From NCBI RefSeq assembly GCF_009917485.1, contig NZ_QZDT01000002.1, positions 62,001 to 126,000 of the forward strand: 64,000 nt of DNA, written 5' to 3'. Below are positions 1-9,257 of the stretch, one piece after another. How positions within the stretch are numbered: position 1 is the stretch's first letter; every line of letters begins with the position of its first letter. Position numbers and translations under genes: made by a program. The stretch is from Parablautia muri. Lineage in GTDB: Bacteria > Bacillota > Clostridia > Lachnospirales > Lachnospiraceae. The notes beneath the pieces are model-generated. The model had not been told where the DNA came from, ran no database searches, and saw only the letters and a list, made by a program, of their open reading frames with translations.

Positions 1-618
1 AATTGTCATATCAAAGCTGTCTCTCACAAAACGTATGGTATCCATAAGCTCCATTGTTTCATTTGGATTCATACCAGCAGCAGGTTCATCTAACAAAAGC
101 AATTTTGGTTCTGTGGCCAGCGCCCTGGCAATTTCAAGTTTACGCTGCTTTCCGTAGGGAAGGTTAGCTGCCAAATAATCGGCCTCTTTCTCCAGTTCAA
201 ATACCTTCAAAAGCTCCATCGCCTTTTCTGTCATGGCCTTTTCCATTTTAAAATAGTTGGGCAGCCGCAAAATTCCTTCAATCGTGGCATATTTATAGTG
301 ATTGTGCAGTCCTGCCTTTACATTGTCTATTACACTAAGTTCTTTAAATAATCTGATGTTCTGGAAGGTTCTCGCAATTCCTGCCTTATTAATCTCTATG
401 GTTTTTAATCCTGTAATATTCACGCCATCCAGCGTAATAATCCCTTCGCTTGGTTTATATACACCTGTAAGCAGGTTAAAGACTGTGGTTTTTCCGGCTC
501 CATTTGGTCCAATTAAACCGTAGAGCTGTCCCTTTTTGATTGACACCTCAAAGTCATCCACTGCCCTAAGACCCCCAAAGGAAATGCCCAAATTTTTAAC
601 TTCCAATAATGCTGCCAT
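1..618 (-). CDS. livG: Branched-chain amino acid ABC transporter ATPase LivG (partial)
   Basis: ATP-hydrolysing subunit that powers uptake of branched-chain amino acids at the cytoplasmic face of the membrane. The first 206 residues are present; the C-terminus lies beyond the left edge. The reading begins MAALLEVKNLGISFGG, with Walker A GPNGAGKTT at about residues 37-45, the LivG-type signature YGKQRKLEIARAL and Walker B LLLLDEPAAGMNP. The start ATG is 2 bases after the livM stop, so translation is probably coupled. LivF is expected just outside the window. Recognition is firm at family level; the exact substrate (Leu/Ile/Val or another amino acid) is inferred. Confidence 0.93.
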   Translation of the reverse strand, partial: MAALLEVKNLGISFGGLRAVDDFEVSIKKGQLYGLIGPNGAGKTTVFNLLTGVYKPSEGIITLDGVNITGLKTIEINKAGIARTFQNIRLFKELSVIDNVKAGLHNHYKYATIEGILRLPNYFKMEKAMTEKAMELLKVFELEKEADYLAANLPYGKQRKLEIARALATEPKLLLLDEPAAGMNPNETMELMDTIRFVRDSFDMTI

Positions 619-620
619 AC

Positions 621-1688
621 TTACCGCACCTCCCCGGTTTTCTTAAATAACCGCCTCAAGGAATATTTTTTTCTTAAGTTTATCAGCTTGGGGCTCCAGT
701 TAAATAACATCATAACAATTAATACAATAGAGTAAATCAGCATACGGTAATTACTCAGTCCTCTTAAAAGCTCCGGAAGAAGTGTCAGGATTACCGCTGA
801 AATGATGGAACCCCTTATATTTCCAATTCCACCTAAAACCACAAATACAAGTATCATAATAGACATGTTATAGCCAAAGTTTTTGGGTGTGGCCATCAAG
901 CTGCTTAAGTTATGGGAATACAGAACACCAGCCATACCTGCAAGTGCAGCTGATACCGAAAAGGCCATCAGTTTATATTTGGTAATATTAATGCCAATCG
1001 ATTCAGCCGCAATCAGATTATCCCTGATTGACATAATGGCACGTCCGTCTCTTGAATGAATCAGGTTTAATACGATAATCAGTGTGAGAATAATCAGTAC
1101 AATACCAATTGTAAAGGTTGCATCTTTCGGTGTTCCGGTGATGCCCTGGGCGCCGTTAATGATCACATCTCCATCTTCTGCAAGCCCTAAGGACATAGAA
1201 TCCTTCATAGAAAAATGTAAACCGCTGCTATCCTTTCCAATATACAAAACATTGATGATGCTTTTAATAATTTCCCCAAAAGCAAGGGTGACAATCGCAA
1301 GATAATCTCCCCGCAGCCTGAGAACCGGCATTCCAATCAAAAAACCTACAATCCCTGCCGAAACAGCGCCAATGATAATGGCTATCAAAAAACGCAGAAG
1401 GCTTACTTCAATTACATTCTGCATATATCTTGAAAAGAAGGCCCCTGCAAAGGCTCCAACACACATAAAGCCAGCATGCCCAAGGCTCAGCTCACCAAGA
1501 ATGCCTACGGTCAAATTAAGGGATACCGCAAGAATCACATAAACACATAAGGGAACCAAAAGTCCTTGTAAAAGGCTTGAGATATGCCCTGTATTTATCA
1601 TAATCTGCATAATCACATAGGCAAGAATCACAATACCATAAGTGATAAGATTGTCTTTGGCATTTTTACTTAACTTAAGTCTTTTCAT
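621..1688 (-). CDS. livM: Branched-chain amino acid ABC transporter permease LivM
   Basis: Integral membrane permease of 355 residues that pairs with LivH to form the transport channel. The sequence is almost entirely hydrophobic helices and carries the conserved LivM stretches LNLTVGILGELSLGHAGFM near residue 60 and GMAGVLYSHNL near residue 252. The EAA-like coupling region RSIRDN-type (MSIRDNLIAAESIGI) sits near residue 220. It lies between livH and livG on the same strand with short gaps, as in other liv operons. Length is typical. Which amino acids are imported cannot be told from the permease. Confidence 0.92.
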   Translation of the reverse strand: MKRLKLSKNAKDNLITYGIVILAYVIMQIMINTGHISSLLQGLLVPLCVYVILAVSLNLTVGILGELSLGHAGFMCVGAFAGAFFSRYMQNVIEVSLLRFLIAIIIGAVSAGIVGFLIGMPVLRLRGDYLAIVTLAFGEIIKSIINVLYIGKDSSGLHFSMKDSMSLGLAEDGDVIINGAQGITGTPKDATFTIGIVLIILTLIIVLNLIHSRDGRAIMSIRDNLIAAESIGINITKYKLMAFSVSAALAGMAGVLYSHNLSSLMATPKNFGYNMSIMILVFVVLGGIGNIRGSIISAVILTLLPELLRGLSNYRMLIYSIVLIVMMLFNWSPKLINLRKKYSLRRLFKKTGEVR

Positions 1689-1700
1689 GGTGAATCCCCC

Positions 1701-2585
1701 TTAAACCTTTTCCTTAATCTTCTTACCCAAAATACCTGTGGGTTTCACAAGAAGGACTACAATCAGCACTAAAAATACAATGGCATCTGCCATTTGGGAT
1801 GAAATATATGCTTTTCCCAATATCTCAATAATTCCAAGCACAATTCCGCCAATCAGCGCTCCTGGTATTGAACCGATTCCGCCGAAAACCGCCGCAACAA
1901 ACGCTTTAATACCAGGCATGGAGCCGGTATACGGCGTCAGGGAAGGGTAAGCCGAACAAAGAAGCATTCCCGCAATGGCTGCCAGCGCTGAGCCGATGGC
2001 AAAGGTAAGGGAAATGGTCCCATTTACATTAATTCCCATAAGCTGGGCAGCCCCCTTATCCTCAGAAACGGCCAGCATAGCCTGCCCTGCTTTAGTCTTG
2101 TTAATAAAAAGTGTTAGCCCAATCATAATAACAATACAGGAAATAATCGTCACAATCGTTTCTCCGGAAATCATAATCTGCCCCTCTGCCAGCTTGATTG
2201 CCGGGACTGTAACTACGGAAGTAAATGCCTTTGTATTTGCTCCAAATATAAGCAGCGCCATATTCTGGAGAAAATAGCTGACACCAATTGCCGTAATCAG
2301 CACAGCAAGGGAGGAAGCTGCCTGTCGAAGGGGTCTGTAGGCGATATACTCAATCGTTATGCCCAACAGGGTACACAGCACCACTGCTAAAAGAATTCCC
2401 ACTATCGAAGGAAATCCCTGCATGCTGACTGCAAAAAATATAGTAAAACCGCCCACCATAATAACATCACCATGTGCAAAGTTCAACATTTTAGCGATAC
2501 CATACACCATGGTATATCCCAAAGCTATGATGGCATATACACTTCCCAAACTGATTCCATTGATTAAATAGGATATAAAGCTCAT
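1701..2585 (-). CDS. livH: Branched-chain amino acid ABC transporter permease LivH
   Basis: Second membrane permease of the liv system, 294 residues. Family features are GISLGSVYAIIALGYTMVYG at the N-terminus and LNFAHGDVIMVGGF just after it, plus the C-terminal AAVFGGIGSIPGALIGG region. An ATG four codons further upstream (2597) exists, but a GGGGG Shine-Dalgarno sits 6 bases before the ATG at 2585, which is therefore preferred. A promoter of its own lies at 2657-2686, so livHMG can be transcribed without livJ. Confidence 0.92.
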   Translation of the reverse strand: MSFISYLINGISLGSVYAIIALGYTMVYGIAKMLNFAHGDVIMVGGFTIFFAVSMQGFPSIVGILLAVVLCTLLGITIEYIAYRPLRQAASSLAVLITAIGVSYFLQNMALLIFGANTKAFTSVVTVPAIKLAEGQIMISGETIVTIISCIVIMIGLTLFINKTKAGQAMLAVSEDKGAAQLMGINVNGTISLTFAIGSALAAIAGMLLCSAYPSLTPYTGSMPGIKAFVAAVFGGIGSIPGALIGGIVLGIIEILGKAYISSQMADAIVFLVLIVVLLVKPTGILGKKIKEKV

Positions 2586-2656
2586 ATAAACCCCCATTCC
2601 TGTAAATATTTATTATGAATATTCATATAATTTAGCGTATAATCATTTACTAATTT

Positions 2657-2686
2657 AGTATAGCAGATAGAACGGTCTGCTGACAA
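2657..2686 (-). promoter_or_regulatory. Promoter of livHMG
   Basis: Minus-strand TTGTCA, 18-bp spacer, TATACT, ending about 70 bases before the livH start. The spacer itself is an inverted repeat, GCAGA...TCTGC, which could be a repressor site. Seen directly; promoter activity is inferred. Confidence 0.65.
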
Positions 2687-2710
2687 GTATTTCCTCCTGG
2701 CCCGATTACA

Positions 2711-2734
2711 GGCTTTGCCAACAAGTGCAAAGCC
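2711..2734. repeat. 8-bp stem-loop between livJ and livH
   Basis: GGCTTTGC and GCAAAGCC form a perfect 8-bp stem around an 8-base loop. It lies between the livJ terminator and the livHMG promoter. No U-tract follows, so it is not called a terminator. Confidence 0.4.
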
Positions 2735-2773
2735 CTAGGCTGAACCGATTCAATTATATCTTATATTATGAAG

Positions 2774-2804
2774 AAAGAGGGTTGACAAACCTGCAACCCT
2801 CTTT
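2774..2804 (-). terminator. Intrinsic terminator after livJ
   Basis: Perfect 11-bp stem AAAGAGGGTTG / CAACCCTCTTT with a 9-base loop, followed on the minus strand by CTTCAT. It sits about 115 bases past the livJ stop and would separate the abundant binding-protein message from livHMG. The whole 2586-2918 gap holds this hairpin, the livHMG promoter and a smaller hairpin at 2711-2734. Confidence 0.7.
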
Positions 2805-2814
2805 GTGCATTTCA

Positions 2815-2852
2815 TTACAATAAACTGCCTTACGAAGCGTGACAGCGCTTGT
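2815..2852 (+). repeat. TTACAATAA-type intergenic repeat, copy 1
   Basis: TTACAATAA-CTG-CTTA-AAGCGT..GACAGC is shared, with small gaps, between this site (downstream of livJ) and 44640-44681. Both sit beside a terminator. Confidence 0.45.
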
Positions 2853-2918
2853 GATTGATTGTTTTGGTGTGCTCTCAGCAGCATCCATAGCTTTTTGCAG
2901 CTGTCAGTATCTGTTATC

Positions 2919-4193
2919 TTACTGAATCAAAGAGTAATTTCCGTTTACAATTTCCATAGCTTTAGGTGCCTTGTTAACTGCGCCGCCAGCTTCCCAGGAC
3001 ATTGCCTCACCTGTAAGGCCATCAACGGAAATTTCTGTCATAGCTGCTTTTAGCTTATCGCAGATATCGGAAACACTGTCAGATGGCGCAGCGCCGCTCT
3101 GCTCAATTGCAGCCTTGATGATATATACCGCATCATAGGAATCTGCCGCAAACTGATTGGGTGTGTCACCGTAAGCAGCTTCATAAGCGCTTACAAAGGA
3201 CTTGGTTGCTTCATCCTCAGCATCTGCTGCGAAAGGTGTAAGTAACATAACGCCTTCTGCCAAAGCCGTATCAAAGTTTTTTACATTAAGAATACCGTCA
3301 AGGCCATCGCATCCAAAGAATTTAGGCTCATAGTTCATAGCGTTTGCCTGTGTTAAAATTAAAGAAGCTTCTGTGTAATAAATCGGAAGGAAAATAAGCT
3401 CTGCGCCTGCATCCTTTGCCTTCTGAAGCTGTACGGAGAAATCAGTCTTATTGTCAGCGGTAAACGCTTCCGTAGATACAATTTCAAAAGGCTGATTTGC
3501 CGCTTCACCTGCAAACTTCTCATAAATACCTGAAGAATATACATCAGAGCTGTCATAAATAACAGCAACCTTTTCGGCTACATTGTTTGAGCCAATGTAC
3601 TGTGCCGCACCAACACCCTGGTTCGGGTCTGTAAAACATACCTGGAATACATTATCATTTGTAATACAGTCTACGGAAGATCCTGAAGGGGTTAACTGGA
3701 ACAGATTATCATTTGCGGACTCAGCTGCAACTGCAATACTGCATCCACTGGTGGTGGAACCTACCAGCATCTGCATACCCCAATCCTTTAAGGTATTGTA
3801 TGCGTTAACAGATTTTTCATTATCGCACTCATCATCCTGGAAGTTGTACTCGATCATACATCCATTGATACCGCCTGCTTCATTGATTTCTTTGATGGCA
3901 AGGTCGGCGCCATTTTGAACGGCAATACCATAAACTGCTGCTCCGCCTGTTGCCGGACCAATTGCACCTATCTTATAGGTCTCTCCTGATCCTGCTGCAG
4001 GGGCTGCTTCCTCACTTCCTGCATCAGCATCTGATTCTGTCTCTGCCGCATCAGCGTTATCAGCTTCTGCTTCTGTGCCTGCGCTCTCAGAACCTGCATC
4101 GTTCACATCCTGGCTGCCGGAATTTCCACAGCCTGCAAGCATAACAGTTACCATAGATGCCGCAAGTAAAAGGCTAACTACTTTTTTCTTCAT
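2919..4193 (-). CDS. livJ: Branched-chain amino acid ABC transporter substrate-binding lipoprotein
   Basis: Extracytoplasmic receptor (Peripla_BP_6 / LivJ family), 424 residues, that delivers ligand to LivHM. It has a lipoprotein signal peptide with lipobox LAGC, the cysteine at about residue 22. A low-complexity linker rich in Ala, Glu and Asp follows (residues about 28-68), typical of lipoproteins in Lachnospiraceae. Family motifs follow: KIGAIGPATGGAAVYG, EINEAGGINGCMI and QDDECDNEKSVNAYNTL. It has its own strong promoter (4300-4328) and terminator (2774-2804), consistent with a receptor made in excess over the permease. Confidence 0.93.
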   Translation of the reverse strand: MKKKVVSLLLAASMVTVMLAGCGNSGSQDVNDAGSESAGTEAEADNADAAETESDADAGSEEAAPAAGSGETYKIGAIGPATGGAAVYGIAVQNGADLAIKEINEAGGINGCMIEYNFQDDECDNEKSVNAYNTLKDWGMQMLVGSTTSGCSIAVAAESANDNLFQLTPSGSSVDCITNDNVFQVCFTDPNQGVGAAQYIGSNNVAEKVAVIYDSSDVYSSGIYEKFAGEAANQPFEIVSTEAFTADNKTDFSVQLQKAKDAGAELIFLPIYYTEASLILTQANAMNYEPKFFGCDGLDGILNVKNFDTALAEGVMLLTPFAADAEDEATKSFVSAYEAAYGDTPNQFAADSYDAVYIIKAAIEQSGAAPSDSVSDICDKLKAAMTEISVDGLTGEAMSWEAGGAVNKAPKAMEIVNGNYSLIQ

Positions 4194-4265
4194 AATTTGC
4201 TCCTCCTCTAAAATATTTTCGCATCAGACATAAAATGAATACCATAAACATTGCCTGCTGCGTAT

Positions 4266-4286
4266 AAAAGACGCCGAACGTCTTTT
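4266..4286 (-). promoter_or_regulatory. Hairpin in the livJ leader
   Basis: AAAAGACG / CGTCTTTT with a 5-base TTCGG loop lies just after the predicted transcription start of livJ. It ends in CTTTTATAC, weakly terminator-like, so it could be an attenuator or simply a 5' stabiliser. No known riboswitch was recognised. Confidence 0.4.
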
Positions 4287-4299
4287 AACTTTACGAGAA

Positions 4300-4328
4300 A
4301 TAATAACGCAAATATGAATTATTGTCAA
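4300..4328 (-). promoter_or_regulatory. Promoter of livJ
   Basis: Minus-strand TTGACA, 17-bp spacer, TATTAT: a near-consensus sigma-A promoter. It implies a leader of about 100 bases before livJ. The rest of the 4194-4502 gap is AT-rich; no clear promoter for the rightward DUF378 gene was found. Confidence 0.85.
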
Positions 4329-4502
4329 CTTTATAAACATTTTTTTAATTTATAAACAGATATTTCCCTATATTACTCTCATTTTTATACATTTTATACA
4401 TTTATTGTATAACATATATTTTAAAGGAAGGGAAAGAATAAAATTGTAAGCCTGAATTGTAAGACTTCAAATTTGATGAAAAAGAAGAATGGAGGGTTTG
4501 AA

Positions 4503-4724
4503 ATGAATAATAAATGCTTAGACTGTATCGCACTTACCATTGCAATTATTGGTGCGGTTAACTGGGGGTTAATCGGATTCTTTTCTTTTGACCTTGTATC
4601 CTTTATTTTCGGCAATATGTCCTGGCTGGCCAGAATCATATATGCAGTAGTGGGAATCTGCGGCCTTTATCTGATCACTTTCTATATGTATACTGGCGGT
4701 ACGCGTAAAACTGCTGAGCAATAA
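4503..4724 (+). CDS. DUF378 family small membrane protein
   Basis: Small integral membrane protein of 73 residues, one of the few plus-strand genes here. It matches the DUF378 family pattern: a short head (MNNKCLDCIAL), a first helix with GAVNWGLIGFF, then a second helix with ARIIYAVVGICGLYLI. A GGAGGG Shine-Dalgarno at about 4490-4495 selects the ATG at 4503 over an upstream ATG at 4473. The family is widespread in Firmicutes and its function is unknown. It is converging with rsfS. Confidence 0.85.
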   Translation: MNNKCLDCIALTIAIIGAVNWGLIGFFSFDLVSFIFGNMSWLARIIYAVVGICGLYLITFYMYTGGTRKTAEQ

Positions 4725-4778
4725 AAAAACAGATGTTTTTTAAAGCACGCTGTTAAATGCTGAGCAAAACACATTTTT

Positions 4779-4829
4779 AAGGAATCAGGCTGATCATTTT
4801 GACTAACCTTTCAATCGGCCTGATTCCTT
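4779..4829 (+). terminator. Hairpin between convergent DUF378 and rsfS genes
   Basis: Perfect 12-bp stem AAGGAATCAGGC / GCCTGATTCCTT with a 27-base loop, between two convergent genes. The plus-strand tail (TTTACATATTC) is only moderately T-rich, so efficiency is uncertain. Confidence 0.5.
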
Positions 4830-4877
4830 TACATATTCATTCAAACTATATAAAATGGTCTTTGAAATGTCTCATTC

Positions 4878-5243
4878 TTATAAATCTTGTGGTGAAATCG
4901 TTTTGCCATCACACCAAATCCGCTCTAGATCATAAAAAAGACGGTTTTCTTTGTCAAAGATATGAACAATAATATCCTTGAAGTCAAGAAGCACCCAATT
5001 AGCATTGTCATACCCTTCTATCTGCTTCACAGGATATCCCGCTCGTCCAAGCTTTTCCTCCACTGCATCGCAAAGTGTTTGAATCTGATTCCTGTTATTT
5101 CCACTGGCAATGATAAAATAATCTGCAAGCACAGAAATGCGGCTAATATCAATTACCCTGATATCCTCTGCCTTTTTATCTTCCAGCGCTTCTATGGCCA
5201 TCCTTGCCATTCCTTTTATTCTTTCTCCGGATAAATCTGCCAT
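4878..5243 (-). CDS. rsfS: Ribosomal silencing factor RsfS
   Basis: Binds ribosomal protein uL14 and blocks 30S/50S joining under starvation (family knowledge). It is 121 residues long, matching the family. Characteristic motifs are DISRISVLADYFIIASGNN near residue 32, QIEGYDNANWVLLDFKDIIVHIF near residue 75 and YDLERIWCD near the C-terminus. It is the last gene of the obgE-yhbY-nadD-yqeK-rsfS cluster, in the order known from Bacillus (yqeI-yqeJ-yqeK-yqeL). Confidence 0.95.
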   Translation of the reverse strand: MADLSGERIKGMARMAIEALEDKKAEDIRVIDISRISVLADYFIIASGNNRNQIQTLCDAVEEKLGRAGYPVKQIEGYDNANWVLLDFKDIIVHIFDKENRLFYDLERIWCDGKTISPQDL

Positions 5244-5272
5244 TTTAATTCCTCCATTCCTGTAAGCAGCAA

Positions 5273-5872
5273 CTAATCCTCTTGTCTTTTTTCTATTTGT
5301 ATATATGCCTTATAATAATCATAGGTTTTTTGGGTCATAGGATCACTTGTGCCGCCGATTTCCTTAAGATACTCGAGTGTATCTTCCAAAATTTTCAAAA
5401 GCGCTTCATCCAAATCCCGGAAAGCCAGCTCTCTAACCTGTGGCAGGTTAGGGGCATGCCTTCTTCCCGGCTCAATATAATCTGCAATATAAATAATTTT
5501 CTCAAGCTGGGACATTCCAGGTCTTCCGGTGGTGTGGTATAAAATTGCATTTAAAATATCCCTATCCACAATATGGAACTGCTTCCTGGCAATATAACTT
5601 CCTACCTTTGCATGAAGCAAATAAAGATTTTTTCTTTCTATCTCAGAAATTTCCAAGTTATGCTTGTCACAGATTTCCAGCTTTTTTTCATTGGACATAC
5701 ATTTTGCGCAATCATGTAACAGCCCTGCAACAATCGCTTTTTCATAGTCCGCTCCGTAACACATGGCCAGGGAGGACGCTGTATAGGCAACTCCCAAGGT
5801 ATGCTCATAGCGTTTAGGGTCCAGTGTTTTTTCCATCTTTTTCATAATTTTTCTTGTGTCAGCAATTTTCAT
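5273..5872 (-). CDS. yqeK: YqeK, HD-domain Ap4A hydrolase
   Basis: HD-superfamily protein of 199 residues; YqeK family members are symmetrical diadenosine tetraphosphate hydrolases. Metal-binding residues are visible as H24 (YEHTLGV), the HD pair H53-D54 in GLLHDCAKCM, and the later YLLHAKVG and ILYHTTGRPGM histidines. It follows nadD. The Shine-Dalgarno (AGGGGG) is supplied by a palindromic repeat (5875-5931) wedged between the nadD stop and this start; see findings. Confidence 0.92.
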   Translation of the reverse strand: MKIADTRKIMKKMEKTLDPKRYEHTLGVAYTASSLAMCYGADYEKAIVAGLLHDCAKCMSNEKKLEICDKHNLEISEIERKNLYLLHAKVGSYIARKQFHIVDRDILNAILYHTTGRPGMSQLEKIIYIADYIEPGRRHAPNLPQVRELAFRDLDEALLKILEDTLEYLKEIGGTSDPMTQKTYDYYKAYIQIEKRQED

Positions 5873-5874
5873 GT

Positions 5875-5931
5875 TTATACCCCCTGCATACCACAGCTAT
5901 GCTTACGATACTGCCGCCAATTATACCCTCT
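5875..5931 (-). repeat. Palindromic element (family P) carrying the yqeK ribosome binding site
   Basis: Imperfect palindrome of about 35 bp flanked by near-identical direct repeats, TTATACCCCCT (5875-5885) and TTATACCCTCT (5921-5931), on the plus strand. The outer repeat is the tail of nadD including its stop codon; the inner one contains the Shine-Dalgarno of yqeK. Relatives occur at 11771-11806, 36806-36841 and 51192-51237. Confidence 0.7.
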
Positions 5932-6538
5932 TGTTACAAAATAAATTATTCTGCTCAATATAGGCAAACACGTTTTCAGGAACCATATAACGAATAGAAT
6001 GACCTTCCTTTCGCTTTTGCCGGATTTCTGAAGATGAAATATCCACATATCTTGTTGGGAGCATACGGATATCTGCGTGATATTGAAAGACTATCCTTTT
6101 AACTTTTTCCATCAGCTGCTTTTCAACGCCTGTTCCACGAACCGCTACAACCATAACACAATTTTTTAAAACCAATGCAGGCTCTTTCCAGCTCTCTAAA
6201 GTAAGAAGCGTATCGGCGCCTGCAATGAAATAAAATTCATCTTCTGGATATTGGCTTTTCAACTCAGCCAAAGTATCACAAGTATAAGTGGGGCCCTGTC
6301 GTTTTAATTCCATTAAAGACAAACAAAAATAGGGATTTCCTTCAATAGCAAGCTCTACCATATATGCTCGTTCTTCCCCCTTTAAGATAGAAGATGCATT
6401 CTTCATATAAGAATTTCCACTGGGCATAAAAATGACTTTATCAAGGCCCAAAATCTCTCTGGCAGTTTCTGCCAAAAGTAAATGTCCATTATGGATTGGA
6501 TTAAAGGTTCCGCCCATAATACCAATTTTTTTACCCAT
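5921..6538 (-). CDS. nadD: Nicotinate-nucleotide adenylyltransferase NadD
   Basis: Converts nicotinate mononucleotide and ATP to deamido-NAD in NAD synthesis. The protein has 205 residues with the nucleotidyltransferase motif GGTFNPIHNGHL at residues 9-20 (histidines 16 and 19) and the C-terminal ISSSEIR form of the ISSTxIR motif near residue 167. FIAGADTLLTLESW near residue 104 is also family-typical. It sits between yhbY and yqeK as in Bacillus. The last codons (AGG GTA TAA) look like a former Shine-Dalgarno for yqeK, now duplicated downstream. Confidence 0.95.
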   Translation of the reverse strand: MGKKIGIMGGTFNPIHNGHLLLAETAREILGLDKVIFMPSGNSYMKNASSILKGEERAYMVELAIEGNPYFCLSLMELKRQGPTYTCDTLAELKSQYPEDEFYFIAGADTLLTLESWKEPALVLKNCVMVVAVRGTGVEKQLMEKVKRIVFQYHADIRMLPTRYVDISSSEIRQKRKEGHSIRYMVPENVFAYIEQNNLFCNKRV

Positions 6539-6582
6539 CTATTTGAATCCTTTCCAGGAGTCATTCCTATCAGCAATGCCCA

Positions 6583-6870
6583 CTATGGCAGTTCAATTTT
6601 CTTACGATCCTTACTTTCCTTATATAATACAATCTTTCTGCCAATCACCTGCACAACCTGTGACTGTGTTCTGCCCGCGAGAACATCTGCCATCTGTCTT
6701 GGATCCTCCATACAATTTTTTAAAACAGAGATTTTTACCAGCTCTCTGGTGTTAAAAAGTTCATCGACTGCTCCGGTCACTTCTGGTGAGAGTCCTCCTT
6801 TTCCGATTTGAAACACTGATTCCAGATTCATAGCCAGACCTTTTAAATATGCACGTTGTTTACTTGTCAT
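6583..6870 (-). CDS. yhbY: YhbY/YqeI family RNA-binding protein (CRM domain)
   Basis: Single CRM-domain protein of 95 residues associated with 50S ribosome assembly in related bacteria. Recognisable features are MTSKQRAYLKGLAMNLE at the N-terminus, the FQIGKGGLSPEV loop, LVKISVLKNC, and VQVIGRKIVLYK near the end. The position between obgE and nadD is the standard Firmicutes context. Length is that of the family. Confidence 0.93.
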   Translation of the reverse strand: MTSKQRAYLKGLAMNLESVFQIGKGGLSPEVTGAVDELFNTRELVKISVLKNCMEDPRQMADVLAGRTQSQVVQVIGRKIVLYKESKDRKKIELP

Positions 6871-6907
6871 CGGCGCCTCCTAATTTGTAATGATATATCT
6901 TTCGTAA

Positions 6908-8262
<1,355 letters not shown>

Positions 8263-8280
8263 CTTATTTCGTTAGATGTT

Positions 8281-8316
8281 GAAAAAGGCTTCAAACAAAA
8301 AAATATGTTTGAAGCC
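8281..8316 (-). terminator. Intrinsic terminator of the rplU-prp-rpmA operon
   Basis: Perfect 10-bp stem GGCTTCAAAC / GTTTGAAGCC with a 10-base loop, followed on the minus strand by TTTTTC. It lies about 15 bases past the rpmA stop. Confidence 0.88.
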
Positions 8317-8330
8317 TGCCAAAATTCGTA

Positions 8331-8615
8331 CTATTGTTCAACGGGGTATACGGAAGCCTGCTTTTTATCTCTTCCTTTTCTTTCAAATCTAAGTATACCA
8401 TCCACCTTTGCAAACAAAGTGTCATCACCACCACGTCCTACGTTGATACCAGGATGGATTTTAGTCCCACGCTGTCTGTATAAGATATTTCCTGCTTTCA
8501 CGAACTGGCCGTCAGCCCTTTTCGCACCTAGCCTTTTTGCTTCGGAATCTCTACCGTTTTTGGTAGAACCAACACCCTTTTTGTGAGCGAAAAATTGAAG
8601 GTTCAGCTTTAACAT
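8331..8615 (-). CDS. rpmA: 50S ribosomal protein bL27 with cleavable N-terminus
   Basis: Large-subunit protein whose N-terminal tail reaches the peptidyl-transferase centre; 94 residues. The N-terminus reads [17 protein letters not shown], i.e. the Firmicutes extension ending LNLQFFA before the mature AHKKG start. Such extensions must be removed by the Prp protease, whose gene is immediately upstream in this operon. The remainder ([36 protein letters not shown]) is standard. A terminator follows. Confidence 0.97.
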   Translation of the reverse strand: MLKLNLQFFAHKKGVGSTKNGRDSEAKRLGAKRADGQFVKAGNILYRQRGTKIHPGINVGRGGDDTLFAKVDGILRFERKGRDKKQASVYPVEQ

Positions 8616-8618
8616 GAA

Positions 8619-8948
8619 TTACACCTCCTCGAATTTAAGTTTTAAATACTTTTTACCGTACTGTGATACCACCATTTCTAATCCCAAAACCATGGAATCA
8701 AGAAGTAATCTGCCACTTTCACCCGGATTTTCCAAAAGTATGCAGTCTATAAACCCTTCTTCCTCATCCGAATCTACCTGTAATTTAATGCCTGCCAATA
8801 CGTCCAGAGAATTAATTGTATTGATAACCAGCATAGAAACCGCACTGCACACCACATCACTTCCAGCTTTTGCAAAGCCTGCATGTCCTTTGCATGTTAC
8901 TCTTTTATATTCTCCATGTAGGGATTTTATAATCCGAATACTTGTCAT
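8619..8948 (-). CDS. prp: Ribosomal-processing cysteine protease Prp
   Basis: Cysteine protease (YsxB family, 109 residues) that trims the N-terminus of bL27. The catalytic histidine and cysteine are visible as H22 in CKGHAGFA and C34 in GSDVVCSAVS, at the positions known for the staphylococcal enzyme. It lies between rplU and rpmA with gaps of 3 bases on each side, the conserved Firmicutes arrangement. Confidence 0.95.
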   Translation of the reverse strand: MTSIRIIKSLHGEYKRVTCKGHAGFAKAGSDVVCSAVSMLVINTINSLDVLAGIKLQVDSDEEEGFIDCILLENPGESGRLLLDSMVLGLEMVVSQYGKKYLKLKFEEV

Positions 8949-8951
8949 ACT

Positions 8952-9257
8952 TTAAGCATTGATCTTGTCGATCTTTACCTGTGTGTATGCTTGCCTATGG
9001 CCATTTTTCTTATGATAACCGGATTTTCTCTTATACTTGTAGACAATTACCTTACGTAACTTGCCCTGTTCAACGACAGTTGCTGTTACACTGGCATTTG
9101 CTACATCACCGGCAACCTTAAGCCCGTTATCGCTGACAGCGACAACATGGTCAAATGTCACAGTTGTTCCGGGCTCAGCGTCCAGTTTTTCAACTTTAAG
9201 CGTATCACCCTCGGAAACTTTATACTGTTTTCCACCCGTTGCAATGATTGCGTACAT
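8952..9257 (-). CDS. rplU: 50S ribosomal protein bL21
   Basis: Large-subunit ribosomal protein of 101 residues, first gene of the rplU-prp-rpmA operon. The sequence [25 protein letters not shown] and the C-terminal [26 protein letters not shown] are diagnostic. A clear AGGAGG Shine-Dalgarno precedes the start, at the end of a structured leader (9258-9349). Confidence 0.97.
   Translation of the reverse strand: MYAIIATGGKQYKVSEGDTLKVEKLDAEPGTTVTFDHVVAVSDNGLKVAGDVANASVTATVVEQGKLRKVIVYKYKRKSGYHKKNGHRQAYTQVKIDKINA

Noticed and set aside
1084-2571. Plus-strand open frames across livM and livH
   Set aside because: They are shadows of the liv genes, without Shine-Dalgarno or family similarity. The same applies to the many short opposite-strand frames elsewhere.
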